Of a stretch of DNA of 7,531 nt, positions 1-4,477 are shown piece by piece. Position numbers and translations under genes: made by a program. The notes under the pieces were generated by a model. It saw only the letters and a program-made list of their open reading frames with translations. It did not search any database and was not told the origin of the DNA. Origin of the DNA: CF-118 sp035689345 (GTDB lineage Bacteria; Chloroflexota; Dormibacteria; Dormibacterales; Dormibacteraceae); contig DASSLR010000050.1 in the NCBI GenBank assembly GCA_035689345.1, positions 1-7,531 on the forward strand, given 5' to 3'. Each line of letters begins with the position of its first letter. Within the stretch, counting starts at the first letter, position 1.

Positions 1-246
1 TTCGAGCTTGCCGAGGTCGGAGACGACATCGTCCTCGTCGCCCTGCCACTCCGGGCGCGTGATCTTCGGCCGCGGCAGGTAGCCCGCGTCCGCGTAGATG
101 ATGTGATTGAACGTCGCCACGATGCTGCCGAACGTGCCCGGCGCCGTGGCGTTCAGCTGGTCGCTGTCGAGCTCCCGGCAGAACGCCAGCAGCTGCTTGG
201 TCGCCCACGCGTTGTGCCGGAATGCCTCCGCCAGCAGCTCATCCAT
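1..246 (-). CDS. DinB-family (DinB/YfiT-like four-helix) protein, C-terminus cut by window edge
   Basis: Reading leftward from ATG at 246-244, 82 codons stay open to the window edge. The product starts MDELLAEAFRHNAWATKQLL and goes on with a helix around FCRELDSDQL, then GTFGSIVATFNHIIYADAGYL. This is the usual opening of DinB-like proteins: an FxHNxWA first helix, a GTxGSIxxTxxHI second helix with a candidate metal-ligand histidine (H47 by my count), and an A-D-x-x-Y-L turn. Family members are about 150-170 aa, so roughly half is visible. Members are metal-binding helical bundles, some of them thiol-dependent transferases; the substrate here cannot be inferred. The start is fixed by an in-frame TAG five codons upstream, which is also the stop of the preceding membrane-protein gene, 12 bp away. 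A weak GGGG-type ribosome site precedes it. Likely the third gene of a minus-strand operon. Confidence 0.85.
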   Translation of the reverse strand, partial: MDELLAEAFRHNAWATKQLLAFCRELDSDQLNATAPGTFGSIVATFNHIIYADAGYLPRPKITRPEWQGDEDDVVSDLGKLE

Positions 247-258
247 CTGCGCCCCAGT

Positions 259-654
259 CTATTGGCTGCGGCGCCTGACCACCCAGAGCACGATCGCGCT
301 CGGAATCGTGATTACGACTCCGAGTGCGAGGGTGACGCCGATCAGCGTCGGCGGTGGCGGGTCGACCGAGTCGATGCTCAGCGCGTAGAACAGCGCGCCG
401 GTGAACAGCGTCACGGCGCCGAAGATGAGCGTGATGACCATGCAGCCGCCGAGCGCGATGCGGCCGCCCGCCGCGAACAGGCTGTAGCCGGAGCTCGCCG
501 CCACCACCGCGGAGATCGCGGCGAATGCAAAGTAGAAGGCGATGCTGCCCAGGTCGGCTGACCAGCGCAGCCCCTGGATCAGCGCCAAGGCGCCGACCAG
601 CGCGCACAGCCCGCCGACGACGAGCCCGATCCACTTGTAGACGGACCCGATCAC
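259..654 (-). CDS. Small four-helix integral membrane protein, function unknown
   Basis: The 131-aa product is almost entirely hydrophobic. I see four likely membrane helices at about residues 7-27, 37-62, 66-92 and 103-127. A proline cluster (DPPPPT, about 98-103) lies before the last helix, and the tail RRRSQ is positively charged, which suggests a cytoplasmic C-terminus. No catalytic motif or named family is recognisable. The start is GTG at 654-652, and the upstream gene's TGA overlaps it as GTGA, so translation is probably coupled to that gene. The DinB-like gene follows 12 bp after its stop. It is a real gene judging by its coherent hydrophobicity pattern and tight packing, but its role is unknown. 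Confidence 0.8.
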   Translation of the reverse strand: MIGSVYKWIGLVVGGLCALVGALALIQGLRWSADLGSIAFYFAFAAISAVVAASSGYSLFAAGGRIALGGCMVITLIFGAVTLFTGALFYALSIDSVDPPPPTLIGVTLALGVVITIPSAIVLWVVRRRSQ

Positions 655-1082
655 CTGACTTCGTCAATGGAGATCGACCGCGCGTTCAGCACCAGGGTCT
701 CCGCCGGCGCAGGGCCGACACGAAGCACGTCGCCACTGAGCTGGCGGATCACTCCGTGCAGCAGCTTGAGCGCGCTTCGGTAGCTCTCGTTGCTGCTGTG
801 CACGCTGTCGGTGAGCGACTGCTCGGGGTTGGATTCGACAGTCAGCGTGAAGACGGCGCTCGGCGTGATCGACCGCGGGCCGGCCGGAAAGCCGCCGTCG
901 CGCAGGTGCTCGAGCACGGCGTCCGTGACCCCGAGAGCGACGCTGCCGCTCCAAGCCCGGACGCCACCGCGGTGCCAGTTGCCGAGGCGGACCAGGCCCG
1001 ACGGCTCGAGGATGAGCACCATCCGCCCGAACGGATCGTCAGGCGCCTCCGGGTTTCCGGTGTCGTAGCGAATCCGCGGCAC
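651..1082 (-). CDS. Uncharacterised conserved-looking soluble protein
   Basis: The product is 143 aa if it starts at GTG 1082-1080 (PRIRYDTGNPEAPDDPFGRM after the start). It has a beta-rich first half (MVLILEPSGLVRLGNWHRGG, then W-S-G-S-V), an LxxLRDGGFP element near residue 60-66, TLTVES, and a final helix ending in VIRQLSGD. I have the impression of a widespread uncharacterised family with W-x-G-x-V, GFP and RQLSG landmarks but cannot name it. No signal peptide or membrane helix is seen. The frame stays open upstream to another GTG at 1124-1122. I disfavour that start because those codons lie at the edge of the repeat-like element and read as low-complexity Ala/Pro/Arg; ATG at 1022 is a shorter alternative. 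Its TGA overlaps the next gene by 4 bp, so the two are probably co-translated. Confidence 0.72.
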   Translation of the reverse strand: MPRIRYDTGNPEAPDDPFGRMVLILEPSGLVRLGNWHRGGVRAWSGSVALGVTDAVLEHLRDGGFPAGPRSITPSAVFTLTVESNPEQSLTDSVHSSNESYRSALKLLHGVIRQLSGDVLRVGPAPAETLVLNARSISIDEVR

Positions 1083-1118
1083 GAGCGCACGATACTCGCG
1101 GCAAGCCGGCGCAGGAGC

Positions 1119-1200
1119 CCTCACCCTACCCTGCGCGCCAGGCGCGGTATGGACGCGTTGGACGCGCTTGACCTGTGCTCCCGCAAGCGGGAGAGGGGAA
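1119..1200. repeat. Repeat-like intergenic element with GC hairpins
   Basis: The gap between two minus-strand genes holds several ordered parts. There is a CCCTCACCCTACCCT block (1119-1133) and a palindrome CGCGCC-A-GGCGCG (1134-1146). Next come two 9-bp tandem units TGGACGCGT and TGGACGCGC (1150-1167). The last part is a perfect hairpin CTCCCGC-AA-GCGGGAG (1178-1193) followed by AGGGGAA. The CCCTCACCCT start and CTCCCGC/GCGGGAG plus AGGGG end resemble dispersed intergenic repeats that I recall from many high-GC genomes. Only one copy is visible, so calling it a repeat is inference. It may also act as a processing or termination structure after the PPOX gene, which ends 17 bp away, but no T-tract follows on the minus strand. 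Confidence 0.45.
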
Positions 1201-1210
1201 CGGACGAGAA

Positions 1211-1645
1211 CTAAAAGCCGCGCAGCTTCCTTGGCTTGATGCGGACGGCGACCGAGTATTCGCTCGCCATCTTCGCCGGGGTCCCGAGATTCAGCCGCTG
1301 GATCTCGGTCCTGTACTTGGCCATGTAGTCACGGTTCTTGTGGAGGGGCGGCGCGGTGTCGTCGACGGCTGCGGTGCCGGTGAGGACCACGACGCTGTCA
1401 CCGCTCTTCCTGGTGTCCAGGTTCAGCGACACGTTCGGGTTGCGCGCGATGTTCTTGAGCTTGGCCTGGTTCGGGATGCTGTACATGAGGACGGTGTCGC
1501 CATCCCACAGGAACCAGACGGCGTTGGGCTGAGGCGTTCCGTCAGCAGCTGTGGTGGTCAACCAGACGATGCGCTCGGTGCGCAGCCGCCGTTCGGCGGT
1601 CTTGCCGAAAGGAGTGCTGGCATCCACGACCTTGTCCGCCGCCAC
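1211..1645 (-). CDS. PPOX-class F420-dependent oxidoreductase, Rv3369 type (TIGR03667-like)
   Basis: The 144-aa product has the split-beta-barrel pattern of pyridoxamine-5'-phosphate-oxidase-like proteins. Landmarks are RRLRTERIVWLTTTAADGTP (about 19-38), the strand pair PNAVWFLWDGDTVLMYSI (40-57), then KLKNIARNPNVSLNLD (62-77), VVVLTGTA (85-92) and a C-terminal YSVAVRIKPRKLRGF strand. The length and the TPFG...LRTERIVWLTT opening match my memory of the mycobacterial Rv3369 family, whose members are predicted to use deazaflavin F420 rather than FMN. It should be cytosolic, and the substrate is unknown. The start is GTG at 1645-1643, 24 bp after the stop of the cupin gene on the same strand. 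This is one of two F420-type genes in the window, and the other belongs to a different family. Confidence 0.85.
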   Translation of the reverse strand: MAADKVVDASTPFGKTAERRLRTERIVWLTTTAADGTPQPNAVWFLWDGDTVLMYSIPNQAKLKNIARNPNVSLNLDTRKSGDSVVVLTGTAAVDDTAPPLHKNRDYMAKYRTEIQRLNLGTPAKMASEYSVAVRIKPRKLRGF

Positions 1646-1669
1646 CCGCTTATGGAATCACAGGCACGG

Positions 1670-2035
1670 TCAGGCCGGCGGCGGGATGGGCCCCAGAGCG
1701 GTGCCGTCGGTCAGCAATCGGGTCTCGACGACGATGGCCACCAGTCCCGAGTCGGTCCCGGTTTCGTGCATCTCGCCCTGTTCCCAGAACACCGCACCGC
1801 CGGCCGAGATTCCGGTCTTCGGTCCTTCCGCTCCGCGGATCCAGCCCTCGCCCTCGACCACGGCGAGCAGTTGAGCGGTGGTGGCCGGGTGCATGCCGAT
1901 GAGCCCGCCCGGTCCGAGGCGCATGCATCCGACGTGCAGCTCATCCGAGTGGAACAGGCGCGACATGAGGAAGTCGGAGCCGAACTTCGACACGTGCCGG
2001 CCGACGCCCGCGTCGAAGCGGAACGTGCGCGCCAA
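1670..2035 (-). CDS. Cupin-fold protein with atypical metal-site residues
   Basis: The 121-aa product is a single small beta-barrel. Cupin motif 1 reads GPGGLIGMHPATTAQLLAVV followed by EGEGW (residues 41-65), and motif 2 reads GGAVFWEQGEMHET (79-92). The classic HxH...E set is altered: H49 is kept, the second His is replaced by Ala, Q55 stands where a ligand would fall, and H90 is kept. The usual P-x-G of motif 2 is E-Q-G. Metal binding is therefore uncertain; binding of a small ligand or a regulatory role is possible. The start is TTG at 2035-2033, directly after the TAG of the upstream gene; since that TAG is in frame, no earlier start is possible. Likely co-transcribed with the membrane protein upstream and the PPOX gene downstream. 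Confidence 0.82.
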   Translation of the reverse strand: MARTFRFDAGVGRHVSKFGSDFLMSRLFHSDELHVGCMRLGPGGLIGMHPATTAQLLAVVEGEGWIRGAEGPKTGISAGGAVFWEQGEMHETGTDSGLVAIVVETRLLTDGTALGPIPPPA

Positions 2036-2425
2036 CTACGAGCCCCGCCCAGGTGGGCGGATGAAGCCCCAGTAGCCGTGTGGCACTCCGACCACGACGA
2101 AAGCCACGACAAAGATCCAGCCCACGACGTTGAAGATCCCGGCCACCAGCCCGACGAAGCTCAGCGCCGCGCCGATCACGTCGAAAACCAAGTTGGCCCG
2201 CATGAACGCGATTCCGGCCGGGCCGCCGGCGTCGTTGCGCATCAGCAGCTGAAATCCGCCGTTGGCGATGAGCGACGCACCGAGGAAGGCGACGAGGAGC
2301 TGGCGCGCCTGGTCGCGCGGCGGAATCCCGAGCACAGAGAGCGCGAGCCCGGGCAGCACCACGAAGACGATGCCCAGGAGCACCGTCACGCCGCCATCCA
2401 CCAGAAAGAGCTGTTTGGGTTTCAC
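2036..2425 (-). CDS. Small four-helix membrane protein, function unknown
   Basis: The 129-aa product begins at GTG 2425-2423 with KPKQLFLVDGGVTVLLGIV after the start. Likely membrane helices lie at about residues 8-30, 43-62, 74-96 and 98-122, with short loops carrying IPPRDQAR and MRNDAGG and a tail RPPGRGS. I chose this start over an in-frame one at 2524 for three reasons: the longer form would run through the divergent MOSC gene, its extra residues are Arg/Cys/Ser-rich and not membrane-like, and a GAGG ribosome site stands 8 nt before the GTG. It heads a run of membrane protein, cupin and PPOX genes. No family is recognised with confidence; the periodic small helices resemble general DUF-type four-helix inner-membrane proteins. 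Confidence 0.78.
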   Translation of the reverse strand: MKPKQLFLVDGGVTVLLGIVFVVLPGLALSVLGIPPRDQARQLLVAFLGASLIANGGFQLLMRNDAGGPAGIAFMRANLVFDVIGAALSFVGLVAGIFNVVGWIFVVAFVVVGVPHGYWGFIRPPGRGS

Positions 2426-2427
2426 CG

Positions 2428-2447
2428 TCGCAGCCTCGCCGCTGCGA
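2428..2447. promoter_or_regulatory. 7-bp inverted repeat in the divergent gap (candidate operator or leader hairpin)
   Basis: TCGCAGC (2428-2434) and GCTGCGA (2441-2447) form a perfect inverted repeat around a 6-bp centre. It fills most of the 35 bp between the membrane-protein start (2425, minus) and the MOSC start (2461, plus). As RNA on the minus strand, the loop would carry part of the GGCGAGG ribosome site of the membrane-protein gene. Whether it acts as a DNA operator or an RNA hairpin is unknown. Confidence 0.4.
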
Positions 2448-2451
2448 GAAT

Positions 2452-2457
2452 AGGTGG
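2452..2457 (+). promoter_or_regulatory. Ribosome-binding site of the MOSC gene
   Basis: AGGTGG lies 3 nt before ATG 2461. It supports this start and places the whole leader within the 35-bp divergent gap. Any plus-strand promoter must therefore overlap the 5' end of the opposite gene. GAGAAT at 2446-2451 is a weak -10 candidate without a good -35. Confidence 0.55.
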
Positions 2458-2460
2458 CGC

Positions 2461-2934
2461 ATGAACGAAGCGCAAGGCAAGGTCGAAGCGATCTACATCG
2501 CGGCCAAACATGGCGAGCTGCCACACGAGATCGACGTCGCGGTCGCTCACGCCGGCCGCGGCATCGAGGGCGACCGCAACTTCGACGACGCCGATCCCGA
2601 CTCCTGCAACATCACGCTCATCGAGGCCGAAGCGTTCGCCGATCTCCTCGCGCGGCACGGGTTCGAGATCACACCGCTGGAGTCGCGCCGCCAGGTCGTG
2701 GTGCGCGGTCTCGACCTCGGTCAGCTGATCGGTCGCCGCTTCCAGGTGGGAGACGCGGAGTGCGAGGGCGAGGAGCGGTGCGAGCCGTGCAGCCACCTGG
2801 CGAAGATGGTCGACACGCAAGGGGTGCTGCGAGGACTCCTGCACACGGGCTTGCGCGCGAGCATCGTCAAGAGCGGAACGATCCGGGCGGGTGACGCGGT
2901 CCGGCTGTCGGTGGAGGCCGCGGAACCTATCTAG
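2461..2934 (+). CDS. Stand-alone MOSC-domain protein
   Basis: The 157-aa product is one MOSC domain, the fold named after the C-terminus of molybdenum cofactor sulfurases and found in sulfur-carrying or molybdenum-linked enzymes. Landmarks are an early strand VEAIYIAAKHGELP (8-21), GIEGDRN (34-40), NITLIEAEAF (50-59), RRQVVVRGLDL (76-86), VGDAECEG (97-104), CEPCSHL (107-113) and a late LRASIVKSGTIRAGDAV (131-147). The conserved-cysteine region offers C101, C107 and C110; a MOSC cysteine usually carries the sulfur, and C110 in the C-E-P-C motif is my best guess. There is no attached beta-barrel or sulfurase domain, and no molybdopterin gene is visible nearby. It is transcribed away from the membrane protein-cupin-PPOX group. 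The specific partner is unknown. Confidence 0.9.
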   Translation: MNEAQGKVEAIYIAAKHGELPHEIDVAVAHAGRGIEGDRNFDDADPDSCNITLIEAEAFADLLARHGFEITPLESRRQVVVRGLDLGQLIGRRFQVGDAECEGEERCEPCSHLAKMVDTQGVLRGLLHTGLRASIVKSGTIRAGDAVRLSVEAAEPI

Positions 2935-2939
2935 AAGCG

Positions 2940-2961
2940 GCTCGCGCCGCAGGCGGCGAGC
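2940..2961. terminator. GC hairpin between convergent genes, possible terminator
   Basis: GCTC-(GC)-GCCGC-AG-GCGGC-GAGC forms a 9-bp stem with a 2-nt bulge and a 2-nt loop, starting 5 bp after the MOSC stop. It is followed on the plus strand by TTGAAC, not a full T-tract, so intrinsic termination is uncertain. The facing minus-strand gene ends at 3026, and the structure could serve both directions. I see nothing else in the rest of the 91-bp gap. Confidence 0.4.
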
Positions 2962-3025
2962 TTGAACGCACTCGCACGACTGCCGCCCGCGGCATATCAG
3001 TCAAACGGCGCGCCAGCCGAACCCG

Positions 3026-3460
3026 TTACGCGACTTCCCGGCGGCCGCTTGCGGCGACCTCCCGAGGCTTCGGACCGATCATCCGGTCGAATACGACCCG
3101 GTACTGCAGGAGCACCTGGCGCATGGCCTCAGTCTTGTCACGCGGACGTCCGTTCGCGGCCGCGGCCGCCTCGTGCCGCGCCTGCTGCATCTCCCGGGGC
3201 AGGCGCGCGTGATCGAGTGGGTGGCCGCGCGCGCTGAGAAGCGACATCACCAGCGAGTCTGCTTCCCCGACGGCCCACTGCGGCTCGTACATGAATCGCG
3301 CGACGATGCGCTCCCATGCGAGCTGGAACCTGGTCCACACGTTTTCCGGCAGCGGCGCGAGGCGCGGCGGCCGGGACCTGATCGCACGCACGACGCCGAT
3401 GATCACCGCCAATACCCAGAGGACGATGACCGCGTCCACGATCAGTGTCACTACATTCAT
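3026..3460 (-). CDS. Membrane-anchored protein of unknown function, downstream paralogue
   Basis: The 144-aa product has one N-terminal membrane helix (about residues 4-26, ending at the basic RAIRSR stop-transfer), then a soluble domain of about 100 aa. Its core reads R-x-x-x-x-W-x-x-x-x-x-x-F, AVGEADSLV, LLSARGHPL, LPREMQQARHEA and TEAMRQVLLQYRVVF, and it ends GRREVA. It is a clear paralogue of the gene at 3512-3940 (20 of 42 identical residues in the central block by eye). The W...F...P..AV.EAD motif recalls uncharacterised actinobacterial-type proteins with RGYP and YR landmarks; no function is known to me. ATG 3460 is preceded by GGAGGT with 6-nt spacing. A terminator lies immediately before that ribosome site, so its expression relative to the upstream paralogue is likely controlled at that point. 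Confidence 0.82.
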   Translation of the reverse strand: MNVVTLIVDAVIVLWVLAVIIGVVRAIRSRPPRLAPLPENVWTRFQLAWERIVARFMYEPQWAVGEADSLVMSLLSARGHPLDHARLPREMQQARHEAAAAANGRPRDKTEAMRQVLLQYRVVFDRMIGPKPREVAASGRREVA

Positions 3461-3466
3461 AGCGGC

Positions 3467-3472
3467 ACCTCC
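3467..3472 (-). promoter_or_regulatory. Ribosome-binding site of the downstream paralogue
   Basis: On the minus strand GGAGGT stands 6 nt before ATG 3460, a near-consensus Shine-Dalgarno. It begins only 4 nt past the terminator T-tract. Confidence 0.6.
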
Positions 3473-3476
3473 ATCT

Positions 3477-3499
3477 AAAAGAAACGCCCGACGCGGGCG
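3477..3499 (-). terminator. Intrinsic terminator between the two paralogues
   Basis: Read on the minus strand, CGCCCG-CGT-CGGGCG forms a 6-bp all-GC stem with a 3-nt loop and is followed at once by TTTCTTTT. It begins 12 nt after the stop of the upstream paralogue (3512). This is the only hairpin in the window with a proper T-tract, which stands out in such GC-rich DNA. Confidence 0.75.
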
Positions 3500-3511
3500 A
3501 AGCCGCCTCGG

Positions 3512-3940
3512 CTAGGAGGCAACCTCCCGCCGTCGCTGCGTCTCTTCGCGCTCTTCGGGCCGCGCGTATTCCTCGATCACCGAGCGGTAGTGCAGCAGCG
3601 CCTGGCGCATGCCTTCCGTGCCGCCCTTGCCCTCATGACCGATCGCCTCGCGGCGGGCCTTGCGCATGTTGGCGGGAAGCTTCTCCTCCGCGAGCGGATG
3701 CTCGCGCTCGCCGAGAAGGGCCAGCAGCAGAGCGTCGGCCTCACGCACGGCGTCGTCGGGCGAGTCCACGAAGCGACTCTCGACCTTGTCCCATTGCGTG
3801 ACGTAGCGCTCGCGGGAGTCGGCGGAGAGAGGCTTGAGCGTCGGCCGGCGCATCCGGCTCGACCGCGTCGCCAGGACGACGGCGATCACGATCACGGCCA
3901 GGATGATGATTCCCAATACGACGATCGTCGTTGTGCTCAT
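3512..3940 (-). CDS. Membrane-anchored protein of unknown function, upstream paralogue
   Basis: The 142-aa product starts at ATG 3940. The first 22 or so residues (after MSTTT) form a strongly hydrophobic helix ended by the basic stretch RSSRMRR. The soluble part carries RYVTQWDKVESRFVDSP, AVREADALLLALL, EREHPL, LPANMRKARREA and TEGMRQALLHYRSVI, then a charged tail ending RRREVAS. It shares this whole layout with the gene just downstream, so the pair arose by duplication. The QW...V..RF.D.P..AV.EAD motif resembles uncharacterised proteins in actinobacterial-type genomes. An in-frame start at 4018 exists, but GGAGGT 9 nt before 3940 and the loss of sense in the extra 26 residues favour 3940. 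Role unknown; a peripheral membrane-associated or stress function is a guess only. Confidence 0.82.
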   Translation of the reverse strand: MSTTTIVVLGIIILAVIVIAVVLATRSSRMRRPTLKPLSADSRERYVTQWDKVESRFVDSPDDAVREADALLLALLGEREHPLAEEKLPANMRKARREAIGHEGKGGTEGMRQALLHYRSVIEEYARPEEREETQRRREVAS

Positions 3941-3941
3941 C

Positions 3942-3955
3942 GGTTCAGAACCTCC
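3942..3955 (-). promoter_or_regulatory. Ribosome site overlapped by an 11-bp near-palindrome
   Basis: The minus-strand leader has GGAGGT (3955-3950) and, overlapping it, GGTTC-T-GAACC (3952-3942) just before ATG 3940. The palindrome could pair with part of the Shine-Dalgarno or serve as an operator. The stem is short, so the effect is uncertain. Confidence 0.4.
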
Positions 3956-4056
3956 AAATAGGCAACGCCAAGCCCCGCCGGATGGACTGATCCAGATCGG
4001 GCGCGAGATCGAACTCAATTGGAATCAGGAGCCGCCGGGGGCCGGTTGAGGCATGC
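3956..4056. promoter_or_regulatory. Divergent intergenic region upstream of the paralogue and the Ddn-like gene
   Basis: This gap of about 100 bp separates two divergent genes, so both promoters should lie here. Local AT content rises around CTCAATTGGAATCA (4015-4028) and CAAATAGGCAA (3956-3966). I could not assign a consensus -35/-10 pair with confidence. AGATCG occurs twice exactly 12 bp apart (3994-3999 and 4006-4011). A GAGG ribosome site (4048-4051) serves the ATG at 4057. Confidence 0.4.
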
Positions 4057-4473
4057 ATGAGTACATTCGGCGACTTCAACCGCGGCCTCATCGAGGACAT
4101 GCGAGCGCACAAGGGCAAGGCCACTTCGGGGCCGTTCGTCGGCCGCGACGTCCTGATTCTCACCACCAAGGGCGCGAAATCGGGCGAGACGCGCGTGACG
4201 CCGGTCGTGTATTCGCGCGACGGCGAGCGATACGTGATCATCGCCTCCAAGGGCGGGGCTCCGACCAACCCGAGCTGGTTCCACAACCTGAAGGCTCATC
4301 CGCACGTGACGATCGAGGTCGACGGCGAGAAATTCGGGGCGCACGCGCGAGTCGTGGACGAGGACGACTACGAGCGCCTGTACCAGCACCACGCGTCGAT
4401 CAACCCGGGCTTCCACGATTACCGCAAGAAGACGACGCGGAAGATCCCGGTCGTCGTCCTGGAGCGGGTCTGA
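4057..4473 (+). CDS. Deazaflavin (F420)-dependent nitroreductase-family protein, Ddn/DUF385-like
   Basis: The 138-aa product carries the main landmarks of the Ddn-type family: a helical N-terminus (FGDFNRGLIEDMR), LILTTKGAKSGETRVTPVVY (33-52), a VIIASKGGAPTNPSWFHNL block (60-78), and HPHVTIEVDGEKFGAHARVV (81-100). Lys/Gly-rich KGAKSG and SKGGAPTNPSW are the regions that contact the F420 phosphate tail in this family. Such enzymes transfer hydride from F420H2 to quinones or other acceptors; the physiological substrate cannot be read from sequence. The family is often membrane-associated through the N-terminus, but no membrane helix is seen here. ATG 4057 has a GAGG site upstream; an ATG in another frame at 4053 is a shadow. 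Its stop lies 4 bp from the stop of the convergent VOC gene. Confidence 0.92.
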   Translation: MSTFGDFNRGLIEDMRAHKGKATSGPFVGRDVLILTTKGAKSGETRVTPVVYSRDGERYVIIASKGGAPTNPSWFHNLKAHPHVTIEVDGEKFGAHARVVDEDDYERLYQHHASINPGFHDYRKKTTRKIPVVVLERV

Positions 4474-4477
4474 AGCT

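Noticed and set aside
1178..1193. Perfect CTCCCGC/GCGGGAG hairpin as an intrinsic terminator of the PPOX gene
   Set aside because: No T-tract follows on the minus strand; it fits better as part of the repeat-like element.
1133..1193. Possible CRISPR or tRNA-like structure in the repeat-like gap
   Set aside because: Only a two-unit 9-bp tandem and short hairpins are present; no regular repeat-spacer pattern and no cloverleaf.
1175..2464. Plus-strand open frame of 429 codons
   Set aside because: It runs antisense to the membrane protein, cupin and PPOX genes, and its translation is Arg/His/Asp/Glu-rich without domains. It is a GC-driven shadow frame.
3512..4018. Upstream start at 4018 for the upstream paralogue
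   Set aside because: The strong GGAGGT before 3940 and the helix starting right after that ATG favour the shorter form.
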